A stretch of DNA of 11,408 bases from Clostridiales bacterium (GTDB taxonomy: Bacteria; Bacillota; Clostridia; Christensenellales; Christensenellaceae), in the NCBI GenBank assembly GCA_003343685.1, contig QAKS01000063.1, positions 1 to 11,408 on the forward strand, written 5' to 3'. The notes under the pieces are model-generated. The model made no database searches, was not told where the DNA came from, and saw only the letters and a program-made list of their open reading frames with translations. The position numbers were made by a program, and so were the translations under genes. The first letter of the stretch is position 1, and every line of letters begins with the position of its first letter. Shown here piece after piece: positions 1 through 7,716 of the stretch.

Positions 1-20
1 GTTTTTTAAGGAAAATACAA

Positions 21-49
21 TTGCGTTAATCGGACAAAAATTGTATAAT
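21..49 (+). promoter_or_regulatory. Probable sigma-A promoter of the guaB operon
   Basis: A perfect -10 box TATAAT lies at 44-49. A weak -35 box TTGCGT lies at 21-26, with a 17-base spacer. Transcription would start near 56 and give a leader of about 83 bases before guaB. No guanine riboswitch or PurR-type box was recognised in that leader. The -10 box and spacing are seen directly; promoter activity is inferred. Confidence 0.6.
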
Positions 50-86
50 ATAGTATTATATCAGTGTCTAATTTTGTTGTAAGTTA

Positions 87-106
87 ATTATCGAGTGTTC
101 GATAGT
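87..106 (+). repeat. Small inverted repeat (hairpin) in the guaB leader
   Basis: The segments ATTATCGA (87-94) and TCGATAGT (99-106) can pair with one G-T wobble around a GTGT loop. An 8-base tandem repeat of AATATTTT (108-115 and 116-123) follows, immediately before the guaB ribosome binding site GGGAG (126-130). This could be a regulator-binding site or a mRNA-stabilising hairpin; no known motif was matched. Confidence 0.35.
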
Positions 107-117
107 GAATATTTTAA

Positions 118-1596
<1,479 letters not shown>

Positions 1597-1630
1597 TCGT
1601 TTAAGAACAAAGCAAAACAGAGGTATTAAC

Positions 1631-2422
1631 GTGGAAACCAAATATCAACAGCTGTTGGATAACATCGCCGCCTACAACAAACATGTAGGCGTGTGTGTTT
1701 CCGGCGGTTCAGACAGCACACTCGTCCTTATTGCGGCAGCCGAGGCGCTCGGCGCCGACCGTGTAACCGCCATCACTGCCAATACCGCCTTTATCACCGG
1801 CGATGAAATGTCGGTTGCCGAAGAACTTGCCAAAAAGCTTGGCGTAGTTCATTTAAAGCCCCGTGTTTTTCTCATGCAAAATGAGAAGATTACCCGAAAC
1901 GACGCAAAAAAATGTATTTACTGCAAGCGCGACCTCGTAGGTACGCTTTCTCAAGTTGCAGTACAAAATAATATTATGCTGCTGCTCGACGGGGCGCACG
2001 CGTCTGTGGCACCGGACAACAAAATATCTACTCACGACGGTGTCTGCGTCATGAGTCCACTGCGCGATGCAAAAATCACACGGCTGGAAATCGAACAGAT
2101 TTTGAAGGATCTGGGGTTTTCAAAATACATTCGTCCCGCCAGTTCCTGTCTTGCCGCGCGCATTGCCACCGGCGACCCCATTACAATTAAAAAACTCCGC
2201 TGGCTCCGTGCGGCGGAAAACTATATTATGAGCCTTGGCTTTGATTTTGTATGGGTTCACGTAACAGGAATGGACGCCGATGTTCAGGTTCCAAAATCGG
2301 ACGTAGCGCGCCTGCTGCGTTTTGAGGAGGAAATCCGTGCGGAGCTGCTGGATATGGGCTACAGAAACGTTACCATTAATCCTGAAGGCTATAAGAAAAT
2401 ATCGCAATGTATTGGAGACTAA
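1631..2422 (+). CDS. larE: LarE-like PP-loop ATP-pyrophosphatase / sulfur transferase
   Basis: LarE adenylates the nicotinate-derived pincer precursor and transfers sulfur to it during synthesis of the nickel-pincer nucleotide cofactor. The 263-residue product has the N-type PP-loop SGGSDS (24-29). Three cysteines stand out: Cys95 and Cys98 in KCIYCK, and Cys173 in PASSCLAARI. Cys173 aligns with the sacrificial Cys of LarE, and the CxxC pair plus this Cys is the pattern of LarE forms reported to carry a [4Fe-4S] cluster. The usual DGTNADD segment is degenerate (DGAHASVAPD, 120-129), so this is a divergent branch and the substrate is uncertain. The start is GTG 1631, preceded by AGAGG at 1619-1623; an upstream ATG at 1547 would overlap guaB by 50 bases. 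It starts 34 bases after guaB and ends 7 bases before guaA, so it should be co-transcribed with both. No larA, larB or larC is in the window. Confidence 0.8.
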   Translation: METKYQQLLDNIAAYNKHVGVCVSGGSDSTLVLIAAAEALGADRVTAITANTAFITGDEMSVAEELAKKLGVVHLKPRVFLMQNEKITRNDAKKCIYCKRDLVGTLSQVAVQNNIMLLLDGAHASVAPDNKISTHDGVCVMSPLRDAKITRLEIEQILKDLGFSKYIRPASSCLAARIATGDPITIKKLRWLRAAENYIMSLGFDFVWVHVTGMDADVQVPKSDVARLLRFEEEIRAELLDMGYRNVTINPEGYKKISQCIGD

Positions 2423-2429
2423 TTAATAT

Positions 2430-3962
2430 ATGAAAGAAACCGTCATCGTCCTCGACTTTGGAGGACAGTATAACCAGCTTATCGCGAGAAGGGTGCGTGA
2501 ACGCCATGTTTACTGCGAACTTCTCCCCTTTTCGACGTCTGTTGAACAGATAAAAAAAATTGCGCCCATTGGAATTATTCTGACCGGCGGCCCCAAAAAT
2601 GTCTATGGAGAAAACGCTCCCAAATGCGATCCGAAACTTTTCGCCCTGGGGATTCCTCTGCTCGGCATCTGCTATGGCAGCCAGCTTTTGGCCTATTCCC
2701 TCGGCGGAGAGGTCAGCCATGCGCCTTTTGGGGAATACGGCAAAGCCGATATATCCTATCAGACAGATAATCCGCTGTTCTCCCAAATCGACAGCCGGTC
2801 TGTCTGCTGGATGAGCCACATGGACTATGTGAGCAAAGCGCCCGATGGTTTTTCAACCATTGCTTCTACTGCCAACTGCCCTGTAGCGGCCTTCTGTAAT
2901 ACCGAACGGAAAATTTACGGCGTACAGTTCCATCCGGAGGTCATGCATACAAAAAACGGCAGCCGGATTCTGCATAATTTTCTCTACAACATTTGCGGCG
3001 CCCAAGGGCTTTGGACGATGGCCAATTTTGCTGAGACGACTGTGGCTGCTGTCAGGGAAAGAGTCGGCAGCAAAAAGGTGCTTCTCGCCCTTTCCGGCGG
3101 TGTCGATTCCTCTGTTGCCGCTGTTCTTCTTAACAAAGCGGTAGGCAAAAACCTCATCTGTATTTTTGTCGACCACGGCCTTCTCCGAAAAGACGAGGGC
3201 GATCAGGTCATGGCCGTCTTTAAGGAGCGGTATGACATGAACCTGACCCGCGTTAATGCAGAAGCTCGTTTTCTTGAAAAGCTGAAGGGCGTCTTTGAGC
3301 CTGAAGAAAAGCGTAAAATTATTGGCGAAGAGTTTATCCGCGTCTTTGAGGAAGAGGCGAAAAAGATTGGAAAGGTGGATTTTCTGGCCCAGGGTACAAT
3401 TTATCCCGACGTTATAGAGAGCGGCAGCGGCGAGGCCGCCCTCATCAAGAGCCATCACAACGTGGGAGGTCTCCCTGACTGCGTCGACTTTCAAGAGATT
3501 ATTGAACCCCTTCGCGACCTGTTTAAAGATGAGGTGCGTGCTCTGGGTGAGGAGCTCGGCATTCCGCACCACATGGTTTGGCGTCAGCCCTTCCCCGGCC
3601 CCGGTCTCGCCATCCGTATTATCGGTGACCTGACCCGAGAAAAACTCAGCCTTCTTCGCGAAGCGGACTTTATTCTCCGCGACGAAATCGCCAAAGCCGG
3701 TCTCGATCGGGAAATATGGCAGTATTTTGCCGTACTCACGGATATGCGCAGCGTAGGCGTTATGGGTGATGAGCGCACCTACGACTATACCGTCGCGCTC
3801 CGTGCCGTGACAAGCGTAGATGGCATGACTGCCGACTGGGCGCGCATTCCTTACGACGTCCTTGAGAAAATCTCCGGCCGTATTGTAGCCGAGGTAGGCC
3901 ATATAAACCGTGTTGTATACGACGTGACGAGCAAGCCCCCTGCGACGATCGAGTGGGAATAA
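2430..3962 (+). CDS. guaA: GMP synthase (glutamine-hydrolysing)
   Basis: The enzyme converts XMP to GMP using ATP and ammonia taken from glutamine, finishing the pathway begun by GuaB. The 510-residue protein carries both classic modules on one chain. The N-terminal class I glutamine amidotransferase domain (about 1-190) has Cys81 in GICYGSQ and His168/Glu170 in GVQFHPEV as its triad. The ATP-pyrophosphatase domain begins near 200 with the P-loop SGGVDSS (222-228). The C-terminal dimerisation/XMP-binding domain contains [11 protein letters not shown] and ends in the hallmark KPPATIEWE. The ribosome binding site GGAG (2414-2417) precedes the stop codon of the larE-like gene, suggesting translational coupling. 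All key residues are present. Confidence 0.97.
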   Translation: MKETVIVLDFGGQYNQLIARRVRERHVYCELLPFSTSVEQIKKIAPIGIILTGGPKNVYGENAPKCDPKLFALGIPLLGICYGSQLLAYSLGGEVSHAPFGEYGKADISYQTDNPLFSQIDSRSVCWMSHMDYVSKAPDGFSTIASTANCPVAAFCNTERKIYGVQFHPEVMHTKNGSRILHNFLYNICGAQGLWTMANFAETTVAAVRERVGSKKVLLALSGGVDSSVAAVLLNKAVGKNLICIFVDHGLLRKDEGDQVMAVFKERYDMNLTRVNAEARFLEKLKGVFEPEEKRKIIGEEFIRVFEEEAKKIGKVDFLAQGTIYPDVIESGSGEAALIKSHHNVGGLPDCVDFQEIIEPLRDLFKDEVRALGEELGIPHHMVWRQPFPGPGLAIRIIGDLTREKLSLLREADFILRDEIAKAGLDREIWQYFAVLTDMRSVGVMGDERTYDYTVALRAVTSVDGMTADWARIPYDVLEKISGRIVAEVGHINRVVYDVTSKPPATIEWE

Positions 3963-4037
3963 ATTGTATAGTCAGTCTGCGAATCCGTATCATTACTTAG
4001 TTTATGGCTTGTGGGTACAAATGCTTTAATAAATTTT

Positions 4038-4078
4038 AAAACGACATTGCTGACTGACATGGTCGGTCATGCCGTTTT
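4038..4078 (+). terminator. Probable terminator hairpin after guaA
   Basis: The arms AAAACGACAT (4038-4047) and ATGCCGTTTT (4069-4078) pair with one A-C mismatch. They enclose a second helix of GACTGAC (4052-4058) with GTCGGTC (4062-4068), which has one wobble. The 3' arm ends in TTTT, with a weaker T-rich run beyond it. It sits 75 bases after the guaA stop and before the next promoter, where a terminator is expected. The T-tract is short, so efficiency is uncertain. Confidence 0.5.
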
Positions 4079-4156
4079 GATGCCTTTCTTGATTACGCAA
4101 GTAATTATAGAAATTAATTTGCACCAATGAAAGCTTTCGTGTGGAGCGGAAAAAGA

Positions 4157-4185
4157 TTGACAATAACGGTTGTTTTTGCTATTAT
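4157..4185 (+). promoter_or_regulatory. Strong sigma-A promoter of the aspS-gatC/gatA/gatB operon
   Basis: A perfect -35 box TTGACA (4157-4162) is followed by a 17-base spacer and the -10 box TATTAT (4180-4185, five of six consensus bases). Transcription should start near 4190-4192, at the 5' end of the T-box stem I. A perfect 10-base palindrome, GAAAGCTTTC, lies upstream at 4129-4138. The region from 3963 to 4156 otherwise holds only the guaA hairpin and AT-rich sequence. Confidence 0.85.
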
Positions 4186-4190
4186 GCACG

Positions 4191-4422
4191 ATGAAGACGA
4201 CTTTTGCGGAAGGTCTGCACTGTGCTATAGACTGAAAACGCGATTGAGATGAGCCGTAAGCCGGGGAACGCTTCGTTTATTATGCTGCGTTGTATATAAT
4301 GTTATATATAATTAAGATAAAAAGCGGAAGCCTTTGATGCTTCAATGCGGGTGGCGCCGCGGGTTAATGTTTGTTTGCTCGTCCCGGGAATACATATTAT
4401 ATTCCCGGGGCCTTTATTTTTT
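4191..4422 (+). promoter_or_regulatory. T-box riboswitch, predicted to sense tRNA-Asn
   Basis: This leader senses uncharged tRNA and switches between antiterminator and terminator. Stem I closes with ATGAAG (4191-4196) and CTTCGT (4271-4276). Above the specifier loop, TTGCGG (4204-4209) pairs with CCGTAA (4254-4259). The loop's 3' side contains AAC (4267-4269), an Asn codon, followed by a purine and then the closing helix, the expected specifier position. Stem III is GAAGC/GCTTC (4327-4331/4339-4343). The T-box core at 4348-4361 reads CGGGTGGCGCCGCG. CGGG (4348-4351) pairs with CCCG (4383-4386), and GCGGG (4359-4363) with CTCGT (4378-4382), leaving the bulge TGGCGCC. UGGC in the bulge fits a tRNA ending GCCA, so discriminator G73, as in tRNA-Asn and tRNA-Asp. 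The bulge has G where the consensus has A (UGGNACC). T-box identity is near certain; the AAC reading is my manual fold. Confidence 0.88.
4383..4422 (+). terminator. Riboswitch-controlled intrinsic terminator of the T-box leader
   Basis: CCCGGGAATA (4383-4392) and TATTCCCGGG (4400-4409) form a perfect 10-bp stem with a 7-base loop. A T-rich run ending in TTTTTT (4417-4422) follows. The 5' arm CCCG is the same segment that pairs with the T-box sequence at 4348-4351, so the two structures are mutually exclusive. Binding of uncharged tRNA would favour readthrough into aspS-gatC. Confidence 0.9.
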
Positions 4423-4444
4423 AGAAATGCGGAGGGAGATTGTT

Positions 4445-6520
4445 ATGTACAGAACGCTATTCTGCAATGATATTCGTGACGAACACATCGGTCAGACTGT
4501 TCGCCTTGCGGGTTGGGTCGATGTAATCCGCGATCATGGCGGCGTTATTTTCGTCGATATCCGAGATTATACGGGTATTACACAGGTTGTCATCCACAAC
4601 GAAGATCTGTTAAAAAATGTAAACCGCGAAACCGTGATTTCGGTAAGCGGCATTGTCCAAAAACGCGACCCTGAAACCGCAAACAGCAAAATTGCAACCG
4701 GCTTTGTCGAGCTGATTGCCGATCATCTTACGGTACTCGGAAAGTCTAAAAACATGCTGCCGTTCGACGTAAGAACCTCCAGGACAAGCAAGGATGAATT
4801 ACGCTTGAAATACCGTTACCTTGATCTTCGCAATCCCAAAAACCATAACAACCTTGTAATGCGCTCCAAGATCATCCGGCATTTGAGAACTAAAATGGAA
4901 GGAAAGAATTTTCTTGAAATGCAGACACCTATTCTTACGGCATCGTCGCCCGAAGGCGCCCGCGATTTTCTCGTGCCCAGCCGCAAGCACCCCGGCAAAT
5001 TTTATGCATTGCCGCAGGCTCCTCAGCAGTTCAAGCAGCTTCTCATGGTTTCCGGATTTGACAGGTATTTTCAGATTGCGCCCTGCTTTCGTGACGAAGA
5101 CGCCCGCGCAGACCGTTCTCCCGGCGAGTTTTATCAGCTGGACTATGAAATGGCTTTTGCGACACAGGAGGAAGTCCTCGATATTTGCGAGGATGTCATC
5201 TACGATACCTTTGTCACGTTCTCGGATAAACGGATAACCGAAAAGCCCTTCCGCCGCATCACCTATGCGGATGCGATGATGACATACGGTTCCGATAAGC
5301 CGGATTTAAGAAATCCCCTTATCATATGCGATTTAACCTCCTTCTTTGAAGGCGTTAGCTTCCCCGCTTTCCGGGGCAAGCCCGTGCGCGGCATCGTTGC
5401 CGACTGCCGTGACAAATCAAAGAAATTTTTTGAAGATTCTCTGAAATACGCGACCTCGGATGAGGTCGGACTCGGCGGCTTGGGTTACATCACCCTGAAA
5501 AGCGGCGCTTTTGCCGGTCCGATTGCGAAATTTTTAAGCGATGAACAGAAGAAAGAGATCACCGCTCTCACAAACATTCAAGAGGGGGAAACGCTGTTCT
5601 TTATCTGCGCGGATAAGAAGAATGAAACCGAGAAAAAGGCGGGTTTGATTCGCACTTGGCTGGCAAAAGAGGAACAACTGAATCTTATTAAAGATGATTC
5701 TTTTGAATTCTGTTTTATTGTTGATTTCCCCATGTATGAAATCGACGAAGAAACCGGCGACACAATCTTTACGCACAACCCCTTCTCTATGCCGCAGGGC
5801 GGAATGGATGCACTGTTACAAAAAGAACCCACTGAGGTTCTCGCCTATCAGTACGACCTCGTCTGCAACGGCATTGAGCTTGCGTCCGGCGCCGTCCGCA
5901 ACCACGATATTGATATCATGAAAAAAGCCTTTGCTATCGCAGGCTATGACGAGGAAGAGCTTAAAAAGCGCTTTAATGCGCTGTATACCGCGTTTCAGTA
6001 CGGCGCTCCCCCGCACGCCGGGATGGCGCCCGGCATTGACCGCATGGTCATGCTCCTTACCGACGAAGAAAAAATTCTTGACGTCATTGCGTTCCCTTTA
6101 AACGGAAATGCACAGGATCTGCTGCTTGGCGCACCCGGCGAGGTTACCGCTCAACAGCTGGAGGACGTTCATCTTCTCGGAAACGGCAGCGCACTCGCAC
6201 AGCGCGCCGCCTCCTTTGGTTCTTCGGGCAGGCAGCAGGGCAAGCGCTCCACTTTCGCCAATGCGCAGCAGCTGAACCAGCTTTCCCTCACAGAGGAAGA
6301 GGAGAAAGCGATGCAGGGCATTTTTGACATGATGCGCGAAAACGAAAACAAGCTTCAGGCATACGATACTGAGCATACCGAAGAAATGATCCACGTTATG
6401 CCAATGACCAACGTTTTCCGCGAGGATGTCCGAAAGCAGCCGTTTACAAGGGAGAGCCTGCTCGCCGGTGCTCCCGAACACAGTGACGACAGCTGGCAAG
6501 TGCCGAGACTGGTGAAGTGA
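4445..6520 (+). CDS. aspS-gatC: AspRS-GatC fusion: aspartyl-tRNA synthetase with C-terminal GatC domain
   Basis: This 691-residue protein is about 100 residues longer than ordinary bacterial AspRS (around 590). Residues 1-105 are the OB-fold anticodon-binding domain. The class II core has motif 1 near 156-174 (FLEMQTPILTASSPEGARDF), motif 2 at 214-236 (CFRDEDARADRSPGEFYQLDYEM), a GAD insertion at about 285-410, and motif 3 at 520-538 ending in PGIDRMVMLL. AspRS homology ends near 576. After a linker rich in Ser, Gln and Ala (577-612), residues 613-691 match GatC end to end: an acidic helix LSLTEEEEKAMQGIFDMM, then HVMPMTNVFREDV, APEHSDDSW and the terminal QVPRLV. GatC clamps GatA to GatB in the amidotransferase. 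His31 in RDHGGVIF matches the residue linked to non-discriminating AspRS, so charging of tRNA-Asn with Asp is plausible. The start ATG 4445 has GGAGGGAG at 4431-4438. The stop lies 7 bases before the gatA start. No separate gatC exists in the window. Confidence 0.93.
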   Translation: MYRTLFCNDIRDEHIGQTVRLAGWVDVIRDHGGVIFVDIRDYTGITQVVIHNEDLLKNVNRETVISVSGIVQKRDPETANSKIATGFVELIADHLTVLGKSKNMLPFDVRTSRTSKDELRLKYRYLDLRNPKNHNNLVMRSKIIRHLRTKMEGKNFLEMQTPILTASSPEGARDFLVPSRKHPGKFYALPQAPQQFKQLLMVSGFDRYFQIAPCFRDEDARADRSPGEFYQLDYEMAFATQEEVLDICEDVIYDTFVTFSDKRITEKPFRRITYADAMMTYGSDKPDLRNPLIICDLTSFFEGVSFPAFRGKPVRGIVADCRDKSKKFFEDSLKYATSDEVGLGGLGYITLKSGAFAGPIAKFLSDEQKKEITALTNIQEGETLFFICADKKNETEKKAGLIRTWLAKEEQLNLIKDDSFEFCFIVDFPMYEIDEETGDTIFTHNPFSMPQGGMDALLQKEPTEVLAYQYDLVCNGIELASGAVRNHDIDIMKKAFAIAGYDEEELKKRFNALYTAFQYGAPPHAGMAPGIDRMVMLLTDEEKILDVIAFPLNGNAQDLLLGAPGEVTAQQLEDVHLLGNGSALAQRAASFGSSGRQQGKRSTFANAQQLNQLSLTEEEEKAMQGIFDMMRENENKLQAYDTEHTEEMIHVMPMTNVFREDVRKQPFTRESLLAGAPEHSDDSWQVPRLVK

Positions 6521-6527
6521 GGTGTGT

Positions 6528-7715
6528 ATGATGAATTACTATGCAGCAAAATTGTGTGAAAATGGAAACATTGCCGTCGACGATACAATCCTTGTAAAAG
6601 ACGCGGAAGCGTCGGCAGGTTCCCGCATTTTAAGCGGATACAAGCCGCTGTTCAGCGCAGAGGCGGTTGTCCGCCTTGAAAATCAGGGGTATAACATTTC
6701 CGGCAAAACCCATGTCGGCGAATTTGGTTTAGACCTCGTCGGCGAATTTTCCTATTATGCCGAAAAAGAGAACGTTTTAAAAGGCGCTGCGGCTGAGCTC
6801 GTGGCACAGGGCGGCGTAAAAGCGGCTCTCGGCGTCGACGTCAACGGCGCCCCCAGACGCGCTGCGGCGATCTCAAATGCAGATTTTTTGAAACCAACCT
6901 ACGGCACCGTGTCCCGCTATGGTGTGATCTCCTGCGCCGCGTCCGGCGAACAGCTGGGCGTATATGCCAAAAGCGCCGAAGGCATCAAGGAGATTATGGA
7001 GATTATTGCGGGCCACGACGATAAGGACGGCACAAGCCTTCCCGACAAAACCTATGAATATGCCGTTGATACGGATATTTCGCGCATGCGTGTCTGCGTA
7101 ATAAAAGAGCTGCTCGAAGCAGCGGACGCCGAAACACAAGCGCGCGTGAAAGCATTTTCGGAAAAGCTTGCCGCCGACGGCGTTGCTGTGAAAGAAATAT
7201 CCTGCAATTTGTTTGAAACGGCAAATATTGCATGGCAAATACTGATGTCCGCCGAGACCTGCAACAACCTGTCCCGCTATGATGGCGTAAAGTTCGGTTA
7301 CCGTTCCGAAAATTACAGAAATATTGACGAATTATATGTCAATTCAAGAACGGAAGGGTTGAATTTCCTTACGAAATCAATCATTCTTTATGGCTCGGAT
7401 GTACTGTCCAAAAGCCGCTATCAGGATTGCTACGACAAATCGCTCAGGATTCGCCGCATTGCGGCGGAAGGGCTGGATAAGCTGCTGCAAGGCTGCGACG
7501 CCATTCTTACGCCGGCGTGCAGCAAAACCGCTTTTGAGCCGTACAATATTCACGCCGCCTTTGGCAATGTATTTTCGGAGAGCATATTTACCGCAGCTGC
7601 AAACCTCGTCGGCATTCCCGCGCTCGTAAGCGGCGGAGTACAGCTGATGGGCAGACATTTCAGCGAGAGCACGCTTTTGAGCTTGGCACATTCTGTTGAA
7701 AGGAAGGGTGAGTAA
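6528..7715 (+). CDS. gatA: GatA-like amidotransferase subunit lacking catalytic serines (pseudoamidase)
   Basis: GatA normally hydrolyses glutamine and channels ammonia to GatB. This 395-residue protein is roughly 90 residues shorter than the usual 485. About 55 N-terminal residues are missing. Lys24 in ILVKDAE aligns with the triad lysine. The GGSSGGSAAAVAA segment, which supplies the cis-serine, is reduced to KGAAAELVA (85-93). The nucleophile segment GSDTGGSIRQPA reads GVDVNGAPRRAA (102-113), so the nucleophilic serine aligns with Ala108. The family is otherwise clear: FLKPTYGTVSRYGVIS (120-135), NLSRYDGVKFGYRSEN (247-262), VGIPALVSGG and GVQLMGRHFSES (370-381). A loop before GVQ, which holds a glutamine-binding Asp in GatA, is absent, and the KRRIMLG arginine segment reads TKSIILYG. 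The frame is intact throughout, so this is not a decayed gene. It follows aspS-gatC by 7 bases and precedes gatB by one. The start could be ATG 6528 or 6531; GAGGTG at 6519-6524 serves either. Loss of glutaminase is inferred from alignment by eye. Confidence 0.85.
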   Translation: MMNYYAAKLCENGNIAVDDTILVKDAEASAGSRILSGYKPLFSAEAVVRLENQGYNISGKTHVGEFGLDLVGEFSYYAEKENVLKGAAAELVAQGGVKAALGVDVNGAPRRAAAISNADFLKPTYGTVSRYGVISCAASGEQLGVYAKSAEGIKEIMEIIAGHDDKDGTSLPDKTYEYAVDTDISRMRVCVIKELLEAADAETQARVKAFSEKLAADGVAVKEISCNLFETANIAWQILMSAETCNNLSRYDGVKFGYRSENYRNIDELYVNSRTEGLNFLTKSIILYGSDVLSKSRYQDCYDKSLRIRRIAAEGLDKLLQGCDAILTPACSKTAFEPYNIHAAFGNVFSESIFTAAANLVGIPALVSGGVQLMGRHFSESTLLSLAHSVERKGE

Positions 7716-7716
7716 G

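Noticed and set aside
2853..3902. Long open frame of 349 codons on the minus strand across guaA
   Set aside because: It is antisense to well-conserved GuaA sequence and its translation has no recognisable domain.
4334..4444. Upstream extension of the AspRS-GatC reading frame
   Set aside because: The extra 37 codons run through the T-box core and its terminator and are not AspRS-like; ATG 4445 has a strong ribosome binding site.
6528..7715. GatA shortness as a frameshift or pseudogene
   Set aside because: The frame is continuous, homologous segments lie on both sides of every gap, and start and stop are tightly coupled to neighbours, so a coherent altered protein is the better reading.
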